From: Cardinalis cardinalis
Taxonomy: Eukaryota > Chordata > Aves > Passeriformes > Cardinalidae
DNA length: 64,000 nucleotides
Direction of reading: 5' to 3'
Assembly (NCBI GenBank): GCA_014549065.1
Contig: JACDOX010000289.1
Location: 124,001-188,000, forward strand
The first letter of the stretch is position 1; the number at the start of each line of letters is the position of its first letter. The position numbers and the translations under genes were made by a program. The notes beneath the pieces are model-generated. The model did no database searches. It had not been told where the DNA came from and worked only from the letters and a program-made list of their open reading frames with translations. Positions 36,901 to 49,600 of the stretch are shown here, piece after piece.

Positions 36901-39900
36901 AAGATCCTGGAAGAAGAATGTAGGGAAACAAGTTTGTGATGAAAACATTTAATCTACTCAGAGCAGACATCTTGACCTTCATTCTGGTGGTGATGAGCTT
37001 GTCTGCTGGAGTTGTCAGCATTGTAGAAGCAGCCAGAACAGTCTGTTCTCCCACTGATGTGTATTAATTGCCTGTCAATACACCAGTGGAGAGAATTAAC
37101 TAAGATTTCCTGGTGGAACAAAGAATGGGTTTCAGAAATATTTGCAGTTCTGCCATGTCCTCAGAATTTATATGAGCCTGTAACTCAAAGTAGGTTACAG
37201 AGTAGAAACTGAGTATGGAGTACGCTGCAGCTGAGGTATGTAGCTGACCACCTGTACTTCAGTTAAACCTGACAGTGAGGCAGCAGCTAAATTGTATAGG
37301 TCACTATGCATGGTACTGACATAGAGTTCCTACCTTGTCATGCTGCATCTGAGCCTCTCTGGGCCATTATTTTTTTCTAATGGTTAGCAAGTAATCCTGT
37401 CACTGTCAATAAAAACATAGGTGCATGTTTTCTTCTGCACTGCTGCTCAAGAAGCTCAGATACCCATGGATACAGAGGTGCAGGCATAGAGTGAGAACAG
37501 ACTTCTTCAGCTGAGGCAGACTTCACCATGGAGATACACTGCCAGTNTGCTTTTCTTATGGTGTGTCTGCTGTAGCAAAATATCACTGACATAACTGCTT
37601 CTGAATTTTTATCGTATATGGAACAGAAGCTGTTTCCAGCTTTTAAGTTATAACAGCATAACTTTAGCTTTTCTTCACATGTTATCTGTGTGGGCACCAG
37701 GTAATTGAGAGGTATTTTATCTGTGAGGATTTGTCCCTTGCCACTCCCTGATGGGCCCACATGTGCAACTGGATGCACAGTTTGTGTATGCAGAAAAAGT
37801 CCACACACAGTCCTAGTGGCCACCAGAATGGCACAGAAGCCAACACTGAGACATTTGTAACAAGGTATTGCTATACACTGGTTGTCTTCCTGACGTAAAA
37901 GCATATACTAAATTTTCTGGTCCAGCAGAAACAGAATTTAAGCACTGCTATTCCCGTAAGCAAAGGAAATGTTCATTTTGCTCCTTTGGTATAGTCACAT
38001 GTGTGCCCTTGGGCAGTATCTATGTTTGCACCACCGCACTGGCTTCTGGGCTCGTTTTATAGTTTNCGGTTTTTTCTCCTCTAACAGTTCACTGATATTT
38101 CTCCTGGATGACACTGACTTTTATTTCATCTGAAAATANCTATTTAGCATTTTTTGGTTGTTAGTATTGCAAGATGGCATTAGAATCTGAAGCGGGATCC
38201 ACATTGAAATAAATTTGCACTGGAATTCCAGAAACCCTTCTGCTTCTTCATCAGTGTGATTCAAGGGACATGGCCTACATCTGTACTCAATCAAAGAAGG
38301 GCTGTGTTGGCCAATATAATCTAATTGTTTGACGTTTTTATAGTAATTCATTGAGACTAAAGAGAGATGACTACATAATTATCTTGATGCAGCTAGATAA
38401 TAGTTGAGATAAAACTGGTGTGCCAAATAGCTGAAAGGCCCTTAAATTCTCTTACAGATTTTTAAGTATTTGTGACATAGAAAAGGAAAGAGACTTCAAT
38501 ATAATGTAATAAAGAGAAAAAATAGTACAATCTATAATACTAAGTATTATAATAAAGAACATTATCATAAATTTTCTAGGAATATTCTCTTCACCAATCA
38601 TTTAAAATTATATTTCTTAAAAATTGAGATGAGAATTATTGTTAATGTTCATGACTCTGTTTTCTTGGATAATCAGTTTCACTGAGGTCATAATTAAACA
38701 GAAATGTTCTAGCCATATAATATGTATATTATTCCTCTAGCTAGACTGTGAAAAAATATGTCAAATATATGTGNCCTGTGTATGTCTGTGGGAACACTCA
38801 GGCTGGAATATTGGTGGAGGAACATCATGGGCACTCTAAACATAGGCGAATGCTGAGCCTGCTTAAGCTTAGACCTCATCTCACTGTCAAACCCTTCTCT
38901 CCTTTGCAAGTGCATTTGTTGGGGGAAGGAGTCTTCTCTGAGTGTGATTTCAGATCTGCAGGTAAGAGCAGCCAGAAGGAGACTATTAGAAGTGTTTTAT
39001 TTTGGAGGTGCTGCTCTGAACACAGTGAAGAAATTAATGGAAGAGAAAGCAGGAAACAAACAGAAAAAAAAAGAAGCAGGAATTAATATTTCATCCAAAA
39101 TCAGAAATAGAGAGAAATGTGTTTCTCAAACTTGGTTTGATTGATAGTTGCATTTTTGGTTTCAGAGCCCTTGGCAATAAAGGTTCAGTGTGGGTAAAGG
39201 CAAGGTCTTATCACTCAAAAGTGAAAGAAACTCAGATATGTGGTTGAGTGCATTTTTACCAAAAAACAAGGCAAAAATATTTGCAAAAGGAGCAATTATA
39301 ATAGTTTTATAATGTTACGTTAATTTATCTGTTTATAATGTGATACAAATAGATGATTGAGAAGCTAATCTGCATCCAGCCTATGATGGAATAATCTGGT
39401 TTATGGTGAACTTCTGGTAGAGCTGATCTTCAATAANAATCTCCACCCTTCTCCATGCCATTGCACTTGAACAAGAACTCCTCCAGCAGTGCTCTGCACT
39501 GCATGTGGTTTTAGGAGAAACAAAATCTGTATGTTAAGACATTTGTATCTTCAAAAAGCAGTAAGGAATCCCCAGAGAAGTTGTGCTGTTTGTTGTCAAA
39601 GCAAGAACATGAACATTTTGTAAAGTGCACCAACACCGCATTCAGTGCCTAAGCTTTCACCATCATACCTGCAAGTGGGTGATGAGGTGAGCTGATCTTN
39701 TGACCTTTTAAAATGTATCCTTTCTTTAAATTTGAGGCTATGAAAAATAGCTTGGACAATGTACTTTCAAACCTCAGTATTTTATCTCTTACTGAAATTA
39801 TTTTTGAAAGCGATTTTGAATATTTTCCCCCATGCCCAAATCCACTTGTTTTTTCAGGGATTTTTCTCAAGAATATACAACTTTGAGAACAGATTTGTGT

Positions 39901-42900
39901 GTTAGTTTTTCCACGAGAAAGAGCTGACACAACTATAAAAGAAGAGTAGCTCTGGTGAGCCACAGCAGAAGACATGGAAATGAGGAGATAGTGATTTCAG
40001 ACAGAGCCTGAGCAGAGTTTAAACAGAGGCCTCAGCTCTACAGACCTGTTCATTAGCTTGAGTGACCACTCCATACCCTGTGCACACGCTGTGATGTCAG
40101 GATACACTTGCCTTAAAAATGCACCTGTATGGGCTCATTCCTAGTGAGAGAGAACCATGGTGTGCCGACTAGAAAGCCCAGCATTGTGCAGGCACATGAT
40201 GGGTAACTCTGTTCACTTGGACGTATTATAAAGATGTCAAGAACAAGGTTGGAATAATTCCTCCTGGGTACCATGTCATGACCTAAAAGGAGAGATTAAT
40301 TTCATGCTGAAACATGAGATGTCCAGCACCAGAAGGCTCCTAAGATTGCTGTTATCTTTTCCATAATTTCTGGTTTTCACTCAGTGAATCATTTAGCTAG
40401 ACTTCAGTGTCAGTGCCTTTCTTACTGTTATCCCAAAGGAACCAACATGACCTCATAACACTACAGTAACTCTTATGNCAACCATCAAATGATATTAAAA
40501 AACAAACAAAAAAAACCCAAAAACTATTTCCATTTCAAACAAGTAGATTGATGAAGTATTGCTGACATTAAAAAAAAAAAACCACAAAGCATACCATGGA
40601 AGATTTTTTGGAAGGGCAATATCTTTCTCNAGGTTACATCATTAAAATGCAATGATCACAAAGCAGAAAGTGGTGTACTCTTACGTTGCTAGTTTTGCAA
40701 ACAATAGACAATGCTACAAAATTTTTTAAAGAGTGTGATTTCTGGGCACACTCTTGGTGGCAAAATGAAAATTCAAGGACACAAGATGCTGTTCATTAGC
40801 TCCCAATCAAGTGTAGCAAGCTGACTTTGGCAGCGTTAACATCTTTTATTCATTAAATCTTAAGGTTTTAAAACCATCCATTGCCTAAATTACTTTTTGT
40901 ATACCGTAAAATGTTCATGTCGTGCTCCTAACACATACNGCAAAAATGTGTCCCTTTAATCACTGTGCACAACTCTGAACCCCTAGTTTTGTTTGTAGTT
41001 CTAAAAATTTTTTTATTATGTTACATTGAAAGACAACAACCAGCTCCTGGGAGCCCTGTAACATTTTGCTCACAGGCTGATACTGTTCTGTATCAGCCCA
41101 CCATGACAATGTGTCAAGGTGTTCACACTTTTTAAAATGTACTTTCTGACCAGTAAATTGGAGAAAATGTATCCTCCTTCTCCTGAAAAGCATTACTGAA
41201 GACATTTTAAGATGAAAATATGCATTGATTCTATTATTCCTTGTTCCTATCAGAGATGGCTACATCTCATAGAGACAGCTTGCTGTTTTCTACTGCTTCC
41301 CATACATTTTAACATAATTTCCATGCATTTCTACATTTCTTTTTTCTTTGCGATTACTTAATTTTTGTTGCTTTATTTTGTACTACAGAGCTATACTTTA
41401 CATATCCTCACCTTCTCCAGAGATAAAATAATTCTGTTGCTTTTAATTAAACACTAGCACTTCTGTCAATTCTTCATGATTTAATACATGTAATACCATT
41501 AACTTGTGATTAACCTAGGTCAATATGTCCTTGAAAGAGAAAATCTGAGTCTTAAATGCAAGAATTTTCACTTTCAAATCATATCTGGCTGTTTTAACAG
41601 GCTAACGAGCACNAAAAGGTGCAGAGAATTAATAACTGAATACCATATTCTTCCTATCTTGCANTATTTCCAAAACATTTTAAAAAGGCATATACATCTG
41701 TTCATTGCTCTGCTACAGATAGCACAGGATTAAAGAATGTGCCTGTCACAATAAGGATCAACATTTGTGTTTAAGATTGAGGCCTGCAAAAGTTCAAGCC
41801 AAAATTACACTCTAAAAGGCAGTCAGCTCATGAAATTTTGTGAGATGAATAGGAAAACTGTACAGTCTTTTGCAGTGAGTTCTCACATGTTCAGCTCATG
41901 ATTTTGTTCATAGACTAACTACTCTCTTTGGCTCTTACCATACCAAAATGAAATCAGGGCAATGGGATCTGACCATCCTTCTAATCAGAAAACAAAAAAG
42001 GATCTGATGCTTCCTAACCTCTCCTCCTCTTCTGCAAAGAACACCTTGTAGAAAAGGTCCAAAGGTCTTTTGTAAGATGCAAAACAAAGAGCATGGCTGT
42101 CCATGGGNGTGAGTGCTGTGAGGGACAGGAACAGATGGCCAAGCAGTTCCCCAGGCATGCCAAGGCCAGAGTGGCTCAGGGACACGCTCCCGTGCCTGTC
42201 CCTCCACCCNAGCCAGCAGGCAGCTACAGCTCTCCTCCTCACAGGCAGGGGAGTCATACAGAAACCAGTCTCTTCAACATACCAGGGCTTCAGGATATGC
42301 TTTGAGCTGGATGTCTGCATTACCTTTTCCTGACCCTCCAGCATCTCCAGTTGCTGCAAGAATGGTTCTTGACTTCTAAGTCAGCAAGGTACTGTTCAGG
42401 GATGAGCTTTGACCACAGGTATCTCAGGTAGTCCCACTCTTTCAAGACAATATAGTTTTTCCAACATTAACTTAACAGAAAGCAGGAAAAAATCTGATAG
42501 AAACAAAATTTACTTATTCTGTGTAAAATAATTCTATTTTTTGGAAGTAAAACTGAACCATGGATGATTCATTCCATATCACATTTCTTTAGCGAAGGCC
42601 TGNACAGGGTGGAACTACTGTAGCTTCTCTATACCATTATGGAACAACATTTGTTCCAGCTGGCATCGTTCTGATTTCTTCTCCAGAAATAATGGTTTTC
42701 CATTCTAAAGCATTTAAATACAGTCAGCCTTTGCCTTTTCTTCTAAAATGCATTCAATTAAAGATGGATTTTATAAAGGATTAAAATTCCAATGTGCCTT
42801 AGCACAAGCTTAGTTCTTAGCAACATTTCATACAATGATCCCAAACACTTTGTTAAACAGAAGTCTGTCTTTATTACACTCATAACCTGGTTTGGCTTTT

Positions 42901-43083
42901 CATGTGCAAGTGGCATTTCACTAAAGCTANGTATATTGCTGCACTTCATTGTGTGATTTAAATATTAGATGGAATATAGGCATGGAAAGCTGGCAACTTC
43001 CATTAGCTTTCACTGTTTACAGAAGCAGTATTTGTGTTATAATCCTTGCTTCTGAAAGTGGAGGTGTNGTAACAAGTTAATAA
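33931..43083. other. Intergenic region between CFAP46 and VA opsin 3' ends
   Basis: The two genes converge on this 9-kb tract. It is AT-rich, with one short tandem repeat (35437), A-rich runs (about 40497-40583), a GC-richer patch at 42090-42350 and an open frame of 175 codons on the - strand at 37377-37904. No recognisable gene, RNA or complete element. Confidence 0.6.
35437..35479. repeat. 17-bp tandem repeat, 2.5 units
   Basis: GGTTACTTAAGGCTTAT occurs at 35437 and 35454, with a partial third copy at 35471. Confidence 0.9.
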
Positions 43084-43089
43084 TTTATT
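43084..43089 (-). terminator. Candidate VA opsin polyadenylation signal
   Basis: TTTATT on the + strand (AATAAA on the gene strand), about 340 bases past the opsin stop. It is the first canonical signal I noticed downstream. Confidence 0.4.
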
Positions 43090-43429
43090 CTGGAATCAGC
43101 AGCCCAATTAAAGCAGTGAGGATGTGACTTAAGCAGAAACAGGCACTCAAGGAGTGCAAGGAGAGAGACACAGTAGTGTGGTGTCACTACCTGCTGCAAG
43201 TTGGTTGTGGATTGGGAAGAGAAATGCAGTGGAGGAAGGGACTCACCTCATGGCTGGATGTTTGACTGCATCCATAGACCAAGCAGCTCTTACACACACT
43301 GAGGAGCCTGGGACCTCAAAAGCTTGTGTCCTCAGGAGCACAATGTCCCCAGTGACAACATATCTTTATATTAGGCTCTTGTAACAATTAAATACACTGT
43401 AGCATCACATTAATGACCCATCTCNCACT

Positions 43430-43660
43430 CTACATGGGACACATTTTGTTTTCTGAAGCTGTCAACAGAGCCAAAGGTTGTCGGCTCCTGTGTTCATCTC
43501 CAGTTTTCCTCTTAGAAATGGTGCTATGAACTGCCATGGGGACCATCTCGCTGCCTCTTCTGTCCTGGGCTAGCACTGCTCTCTCTGAAGTCAGATTCAT
43601 GTTGGACTCTGCAGCTCCTATNGCACTGCAACTGAACAATTGAATCAGACACTGCCTGAA
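43430..43660 (-). CDS. OPNVA: VA opsin exon 5 (cytoplasmic tail)
   Basis: 76 codons plus TAG after the strong acceptor TTTTTTACCTTTTTAG. It begins FRQCLIQLFSC, the usual helix 8 and palmitoylation region after NKQ, and continues as a Ser/Thr/Arg-rich tail ending ASENKMCPM. The N at 43622 is the third base of an Ala codon. Confidence 0.88.
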   Translation of the reverse strand, partial: FRQCLIQLFSCSXIGAAESNMNLTSERAVLAQDRRGSEMVPMAVHSTISKRKTGDEHRSRQPLALLTASENKMCPM

Positions 43661-46600
43661 CTAAAAAGGTAAAAAACCAGAGATCAGTCAAAACACATAA
43701 GAAATGTAAATACAATTCTATAAATCAATCTGCATATTAGCTAAAAGTCTTGGAAATTCTCCCACAAATCAGTTGGGAATGTAAAGAAATAGCCCTATAA
43801 AATAGATTTGCCTATGCCACCAAAAGAGCTCTGAACCTAAAAATTGTGTTCGGAAAAGAGCCAATCTTAATCTAGAAAACAATTTTTCTTTTCTGCTTCT
43901 AGGTAATCATATCTAATGGACATGATTGGTAATTTCTCTAGACTCATGCTTTCATATACTAAATTCCTGGCCACTCAAAGATGGGTTTTTGTTTGTTCTC
44001 ATCCACAAACAGGGTAAAGTGTAGCACACATCTACATGGTTTGGGAGATCAGAGTGCTGCCCACAGGATGTGAGAAAAGCAATAGCTCTCTCTGCAGGAC
44101 TGGATAAATAAATTCAACATTTCTTATTCAACAGTCACTTAACTGTTTTTCTTTATTTAATTTATGAGCTTAACGCCACCACTCTCTGTTGCTGCATTCA
44201 TTGCAGAAATCTGCCCATGTTTATTATCATGCCTGTTATCACTGTAAGCACACAGCACTCTGGTTCATCCTCATGTCAATTCCTTTTTTCTGCATCCAAT
44301 CTCCTGCCCTCATTCCAGAGAAANAAGCTCCCTGTTAAATGGGCATGTGCAATGCTTCTCCCCGCTGTACATGAACCACAAATGCCTCATTTTCCCANGA
44401 CAAAGTCAANCTTTGAAAATGTGCACCCCACCTCAAGGTCAACTTAATGATGTTGCATTCTTAAAGAATTATTGAAATATATTGGGACAGTCTTGAGAAC
44501 ATAATTTTCATACAGGAAGCTAACTCATGTTCCCTATGGGCTGATTTTCTTTTATAATATCTAAACCTAATAATTACTAACATTTATATTTCAATAATGC
44601 TCAGAGGTTTACACTATCTTCCACCAGGCAGATNATTTTTTTCATTCTAAACGCTGGATATTGTAATGCTTGCTAGGTAACACATAGGTAGGTAGAAATA
44701 ATTCATTATAAATCAAGACAAAATAGCAAAATATGAGTGTTAGAGACACTCTGAGAGCATACAGTACCTGTTTGTTCATGAAGACATAAATAATTGGATT
44801 ATAAATGGTAGCTGTTTTGGAAAAGAAGGCCGGAATTGCTGCCAGACGAGGATCCAGCTCAATGGAGGGATATGCAGTGACTAGGATAGAAAAGGTAGCG
44901 TATGGCATCCAGCAGATTAGAAAGGCAATGATCATAAAAACAACCATTCTAGTCACTTGTCTTTCAGGTCTCCTGGTAGTTCCCAGCCTGCCCTGTGCAT
45001 CTGACACCTTTTAAGAAAAGAGAAAAGATTCTAGAAAAAAAACAACAAGGTGTCCAACCAGAGACTTTAGTGAGCTGTCTAGTTGCCACGCTAGAAGGAA
45101 AGACCTGCTCTTCCCAAGTGCAGCAGCACAGAGGGACGGGTGCCCAAGTTACTGCTGAGGGACACGAATTACCATCTACCAGCATTAGTAAATTTTCCTT
45201 TGCTAAAGTATCTTTATATTTTTATTGTCAAAGTGAAAAAGAAGGGCATCATGGTGAGTCATAAGCAGATAGTGAGCTGAATTCAAGCACTTTCTATTCC
45301 ATGTAGCTTTTGCAGACAGCTGGGTGTCTGGCATGGGTATTACAGACAGCACCCTGCTGAGGCTGTGCAACCTCCTCACCGAGGGGCAGATTCACACCAG
45401 GGGAATTTGTCTGGCTCAGTGGTGCTTGATGGCCTTCCCCAGAAGAGCATTTATGATCTAATGACATCTGAATTAAAGTGGGATTGGGGCATTTAGTAGG
45501 AATGCTCTCCCTCTTTTCCTCAACAATCATGCAAGAAGCTTAAGCACAGAGGTCCATACAGAAATTAGCTGATATAAAACAGAGTCTTTCTGGAAACAAC
45601 CCTGTTTGGTTTCGGATGACTTAGCAAAACAAGGCGCTGCTATGAAATGTTATTTTGCACAAGAAATAATTAATAAGTCTGTATGGCTCCAGAAAAACCT
45701 GATGCCAGGTCTTGCAATATTACATTCTAATAAAATAAGATTTGTTTGCATAACATGGCCTTTTAACTTCCTGCAGTAATGTTAGAACTCTATGGAGACA
45801 TTTTCCCTAATAATTTTGAACTGCACTCAGAGAATTCAACGTTTGTGCTTAAAGAGGTATAGATGCACCTCCTAGGAAGCGCAATGTCCTCACCTCCGCA
45901 GAAAGTTGCAGTTCAGGTCAGTTTTTACCAAATATAAACATAACAACAACAGCAACAGCAGCAACAACAACAACAATGAATTGTTACAATAACCACAAGT
46001 TATTAGGCATCAACAAAGGCTGTGTTTGGTACTGACAAGATAGACTCTGCCAATATATGAGATTTCTATATAATTTTTTAATGTATGCTGTTCTTACACA
46101 GAGAGCAGCCCAGCCTCCCTTTCAGCAGAATTGCAGTCCCTTGGAAAAGGAGCAAAATCTCCTGTATTGCACTTGCAAAGGTTTCATCTTCGTCTCGTAT
46201 CAGCCTGGTCTTTTTTTCACATATAGCTTTTCCTTTCTCTCTAAATACTGATAAAGAAAAACATACTGGTGCTGTATCTTCCATACAAAGAAATACTGCC
46301 ATAATAATTTACTTCTACTGTAAATTGCTAATTTGTTATTTTCCCAAAGATTAATTTCTTTCAACAGCTTTGATGTTGAAGAGAAAGCTACAATTAGCAT
46401 TGTAAAGCTGGGTTCACTGGGACTGAGGGCAGATTATTCCACTCAGGAACAAGCCTGCACTGTGACAAGTGTGGAACAAAATGCATGAAGAGGGATAGCT
46501 GGGAGCATCAAGACACCAGTCCTGGTGCTTGGATCCCTCTCTGTTCACTGTAGTCAGATCTTTGAAATTACCTTAGTTGTGAGGTACAATCATGTGTCAA

Positions 46601-49600
46601 TTCAGTATAGAGTTACAGAATCCGTAGCAGGCACTGGCTTTTCAGAGCTTTGCAGTAAATAGAAATATCAATATTGTCCCAAAATCTTGTCCCCAAATCC
46701 TGGACCAAATAGAAATTTTCCTATTGTATTGTCTTCTTTGTCACATTTTGCAGCTTCTCCTTTGGATCAGGTAAACACAACCATTAAAGAAAATTCAAAA
46801 GCATTTCTCAAGTCTTTTAAATATTCCTGGACAATCTAATATTTTGCTTATTAAACAGCATTGCATTATTTGTAAAGGCTACATCTTATTTTGAGCATAT
46901 TATTAAGTAGTAGGCAGCACTCTTAAAATTTACAACTGCAGTAATTTAAAGCAGCATTCTAATTTGCCTGGTTTGAGTCTTATAAAATACCACTGAATGG
47001 AAGCATAATTGGGAATATAGCAGTACTGGATCATTCTATTTATTTATGAGGTAGACATTCTTTCACTTGTATGATATTTGACTAATGAGATGTACTGATA
47101 AGTGATGTGAACTGCACACTTTAAAACATCACTTCTAACCATAGCATGAATTTCTGTGTGTAAGGGTAATTATATAACAAGGGATGTAATTGACTATGTT
47201 TGCTGCCTGCGAATCTGACCTGCTTATGTCTGATCTTTATAGAAAATCAAACACAGTAATTCCAAACTTTTGCATGCACACACATTTTAAAAGTTTACTT
47301 ATGGGTGCTTCTTCTTACCTTTTTTAACTTCTGCACCAATTTTCCATAGGATACCAAAATCACCAATAAGGGTATTATAAAACAGGTGGTGAAGAACGTG
47401 ATAATGTATGTGCGGTCAGCATAAGCTCCTGAGTACCTGTATAAAATACAAAATATCTTTGTATGTATTACTACTACGTGTTCTTATTATTTTCTTGGAA
47501 TATTAATCTCTGTTTTCAAAGATCTCACTAGTATTTTTGTCAAATGCTTTTATTCAACATGCCCTTTGCAGCTCTAGTCATATCCCCAGATGGAGCCCTG
47601 GCCATCTCCCCGCCCAGTGGCTTGGAGGGGACCCTACAACTATAGGTACAGTATGAAAGAACTGTGGGGCTGATTACATGGGAAGGGACATGTAGTCCAA
47701 CATCCTGCTCCAAGTAGAGCCAGCTATGGGGTCAGACTAGTTGGCTCAGAGCTTGTCCAATCTTCTGAAAAAAAATCTACCTCTTTTTCCTTTGACTCCT
47801 GACAAAAAGCCCAAGGTATGGAGTGATTATTTTCATTAGAGATGAAGGCTACACCCTTTAGAAATTTTTGTTTTAGAAACTGGTCACAGAAAATTTTGAT
47901 CAGTTTTATTACAACTTTCTTTATATCTGGGTTTTTTTTCAGGGTTTTACATAATCTTTAACCCTTTCCTTTAAATTCCTGGCCCTGAGGCATCCTGAAC
48001 TGCAAGTTTCATTTTTTTACCATACTCTGTGAGAATGGCCTTACCAGTTAGGCTCACAAGTAGTTCCAATCTTACTGGGGGTGTAACTGCTCCAACCAGT
48101 TGTTGGTGGAATGGTCCAAATGAAGGAAAAACTCCACACAAAGACAATACCTAGAGCTGCATGCTTCCCCCTCAAGTGCGCATTTCTCAGGGGGCGACAG
48201 ATCACAATGTACCGCTCAAAAGCCAGCAGAGCAAGAGACCAGAGAGCTACAATGCCTGTAGCAAGAGAACACAGTCAGCATCAAATTTGGATGGATCCCT
48301 GAACAGCAAACACCATCCCAAATTACAGAATCCCTGAACTGTTTATTTTGAAAAGCATCTCTGGAGNTCATCACTCCCCGTCAAGCACTATCCATCTAGT
48401 AGGTTGTTCAGGACCAAGTCCAGCTGGGTTTTCAGTGTCTTTGGAGACGAAGACTCTGCAAGAACTCTGGGCAACCAGTTACACTCTTTGACTGCTCACA
48501 ACATCAGACACCTTTTCTATCAACACAAATTATGAAAGGATGAGCAATTCATGTGCATTATTCTAAAACTAATGAAATTAATTTCATGTTTGTCCAGTTT
48601 GCCAGTCTACAGTATAAAGGCTACAAAACAAGCAGCTAATCAGGCCAGTTCAGTGACTAGGACTTGCACTTTTAGTTCTACACTGAAAAGCTGCAAATTA
48701 TGTGTAGCATCCAAATTAATTAACTAAAATCTTCAAAATATTATCTTTGCGAAAATTATTTCGGGCTATCAGAAAACTCAAACCTGCAGACAGGTGACCA
48801 CAATATCGAACTATCAATTTAGGCACATATTACCTGGTGGGACACCAAAATCATGAAATAGCCTGATCTTTCTCCATAGGACAGAGCTTACTTGCCACAA
48901 ACTGATGTAGAAGCATTGTCCCTCAGTGACACTCCCTCTGTCTAGCTTAAACAGGCAGAGAGCAGCTGTGGGACTCCTTTTCAGGCTGAGGATCAGCACT
49001 GTGTGATTTAGAGCAGGGACAAGCATTACTGGCCGTCTCCATGCAGCTTCAGAGACAGGGACAGAATGCGGGAATGAGTGTCTGACTCAAGTGAGTAGAT
49101 GCCCCGTTCTAAATTAATATCCTGTTTACTCTGCAGAGGTGTATTTACACAGGGTACTGTGTGGTGAGGATTTTTCCTCTTAGAGTACTTCCAATATTTT
49201 TTTGTAGTAAGTGAACAAAGCAATGAAAAAAAATCACAAAAATATGCTGGTGTGCAGACTGACTGTTACAGGTGTGTCCCTGCTCCTCAGAGCCCCTGGA
49301 GGACAGAGAACACAAGATGTTCTGTGCCCTGAGATTTTCCACAGTTTATGGGCAGCCACTCACTCTTTTTCTCTCTCTCTTATTTATCCATATATGCAAA
49401 CACCTAAATACAAATATTGAAAATAGCTATACATAAGGACTTTTTTCCTGAAATTGTTTTACCATAAGCCCCACAACACTGTTATTCTATTGGAAAGCTT
49501 TTCCTCATTCTNTGAAACATATTCAATGATCACTACACATGCAACAGGCCATGTATATGACAGGGATAGAGAGACAGATTTTTCACTCTTCACTACAGAA

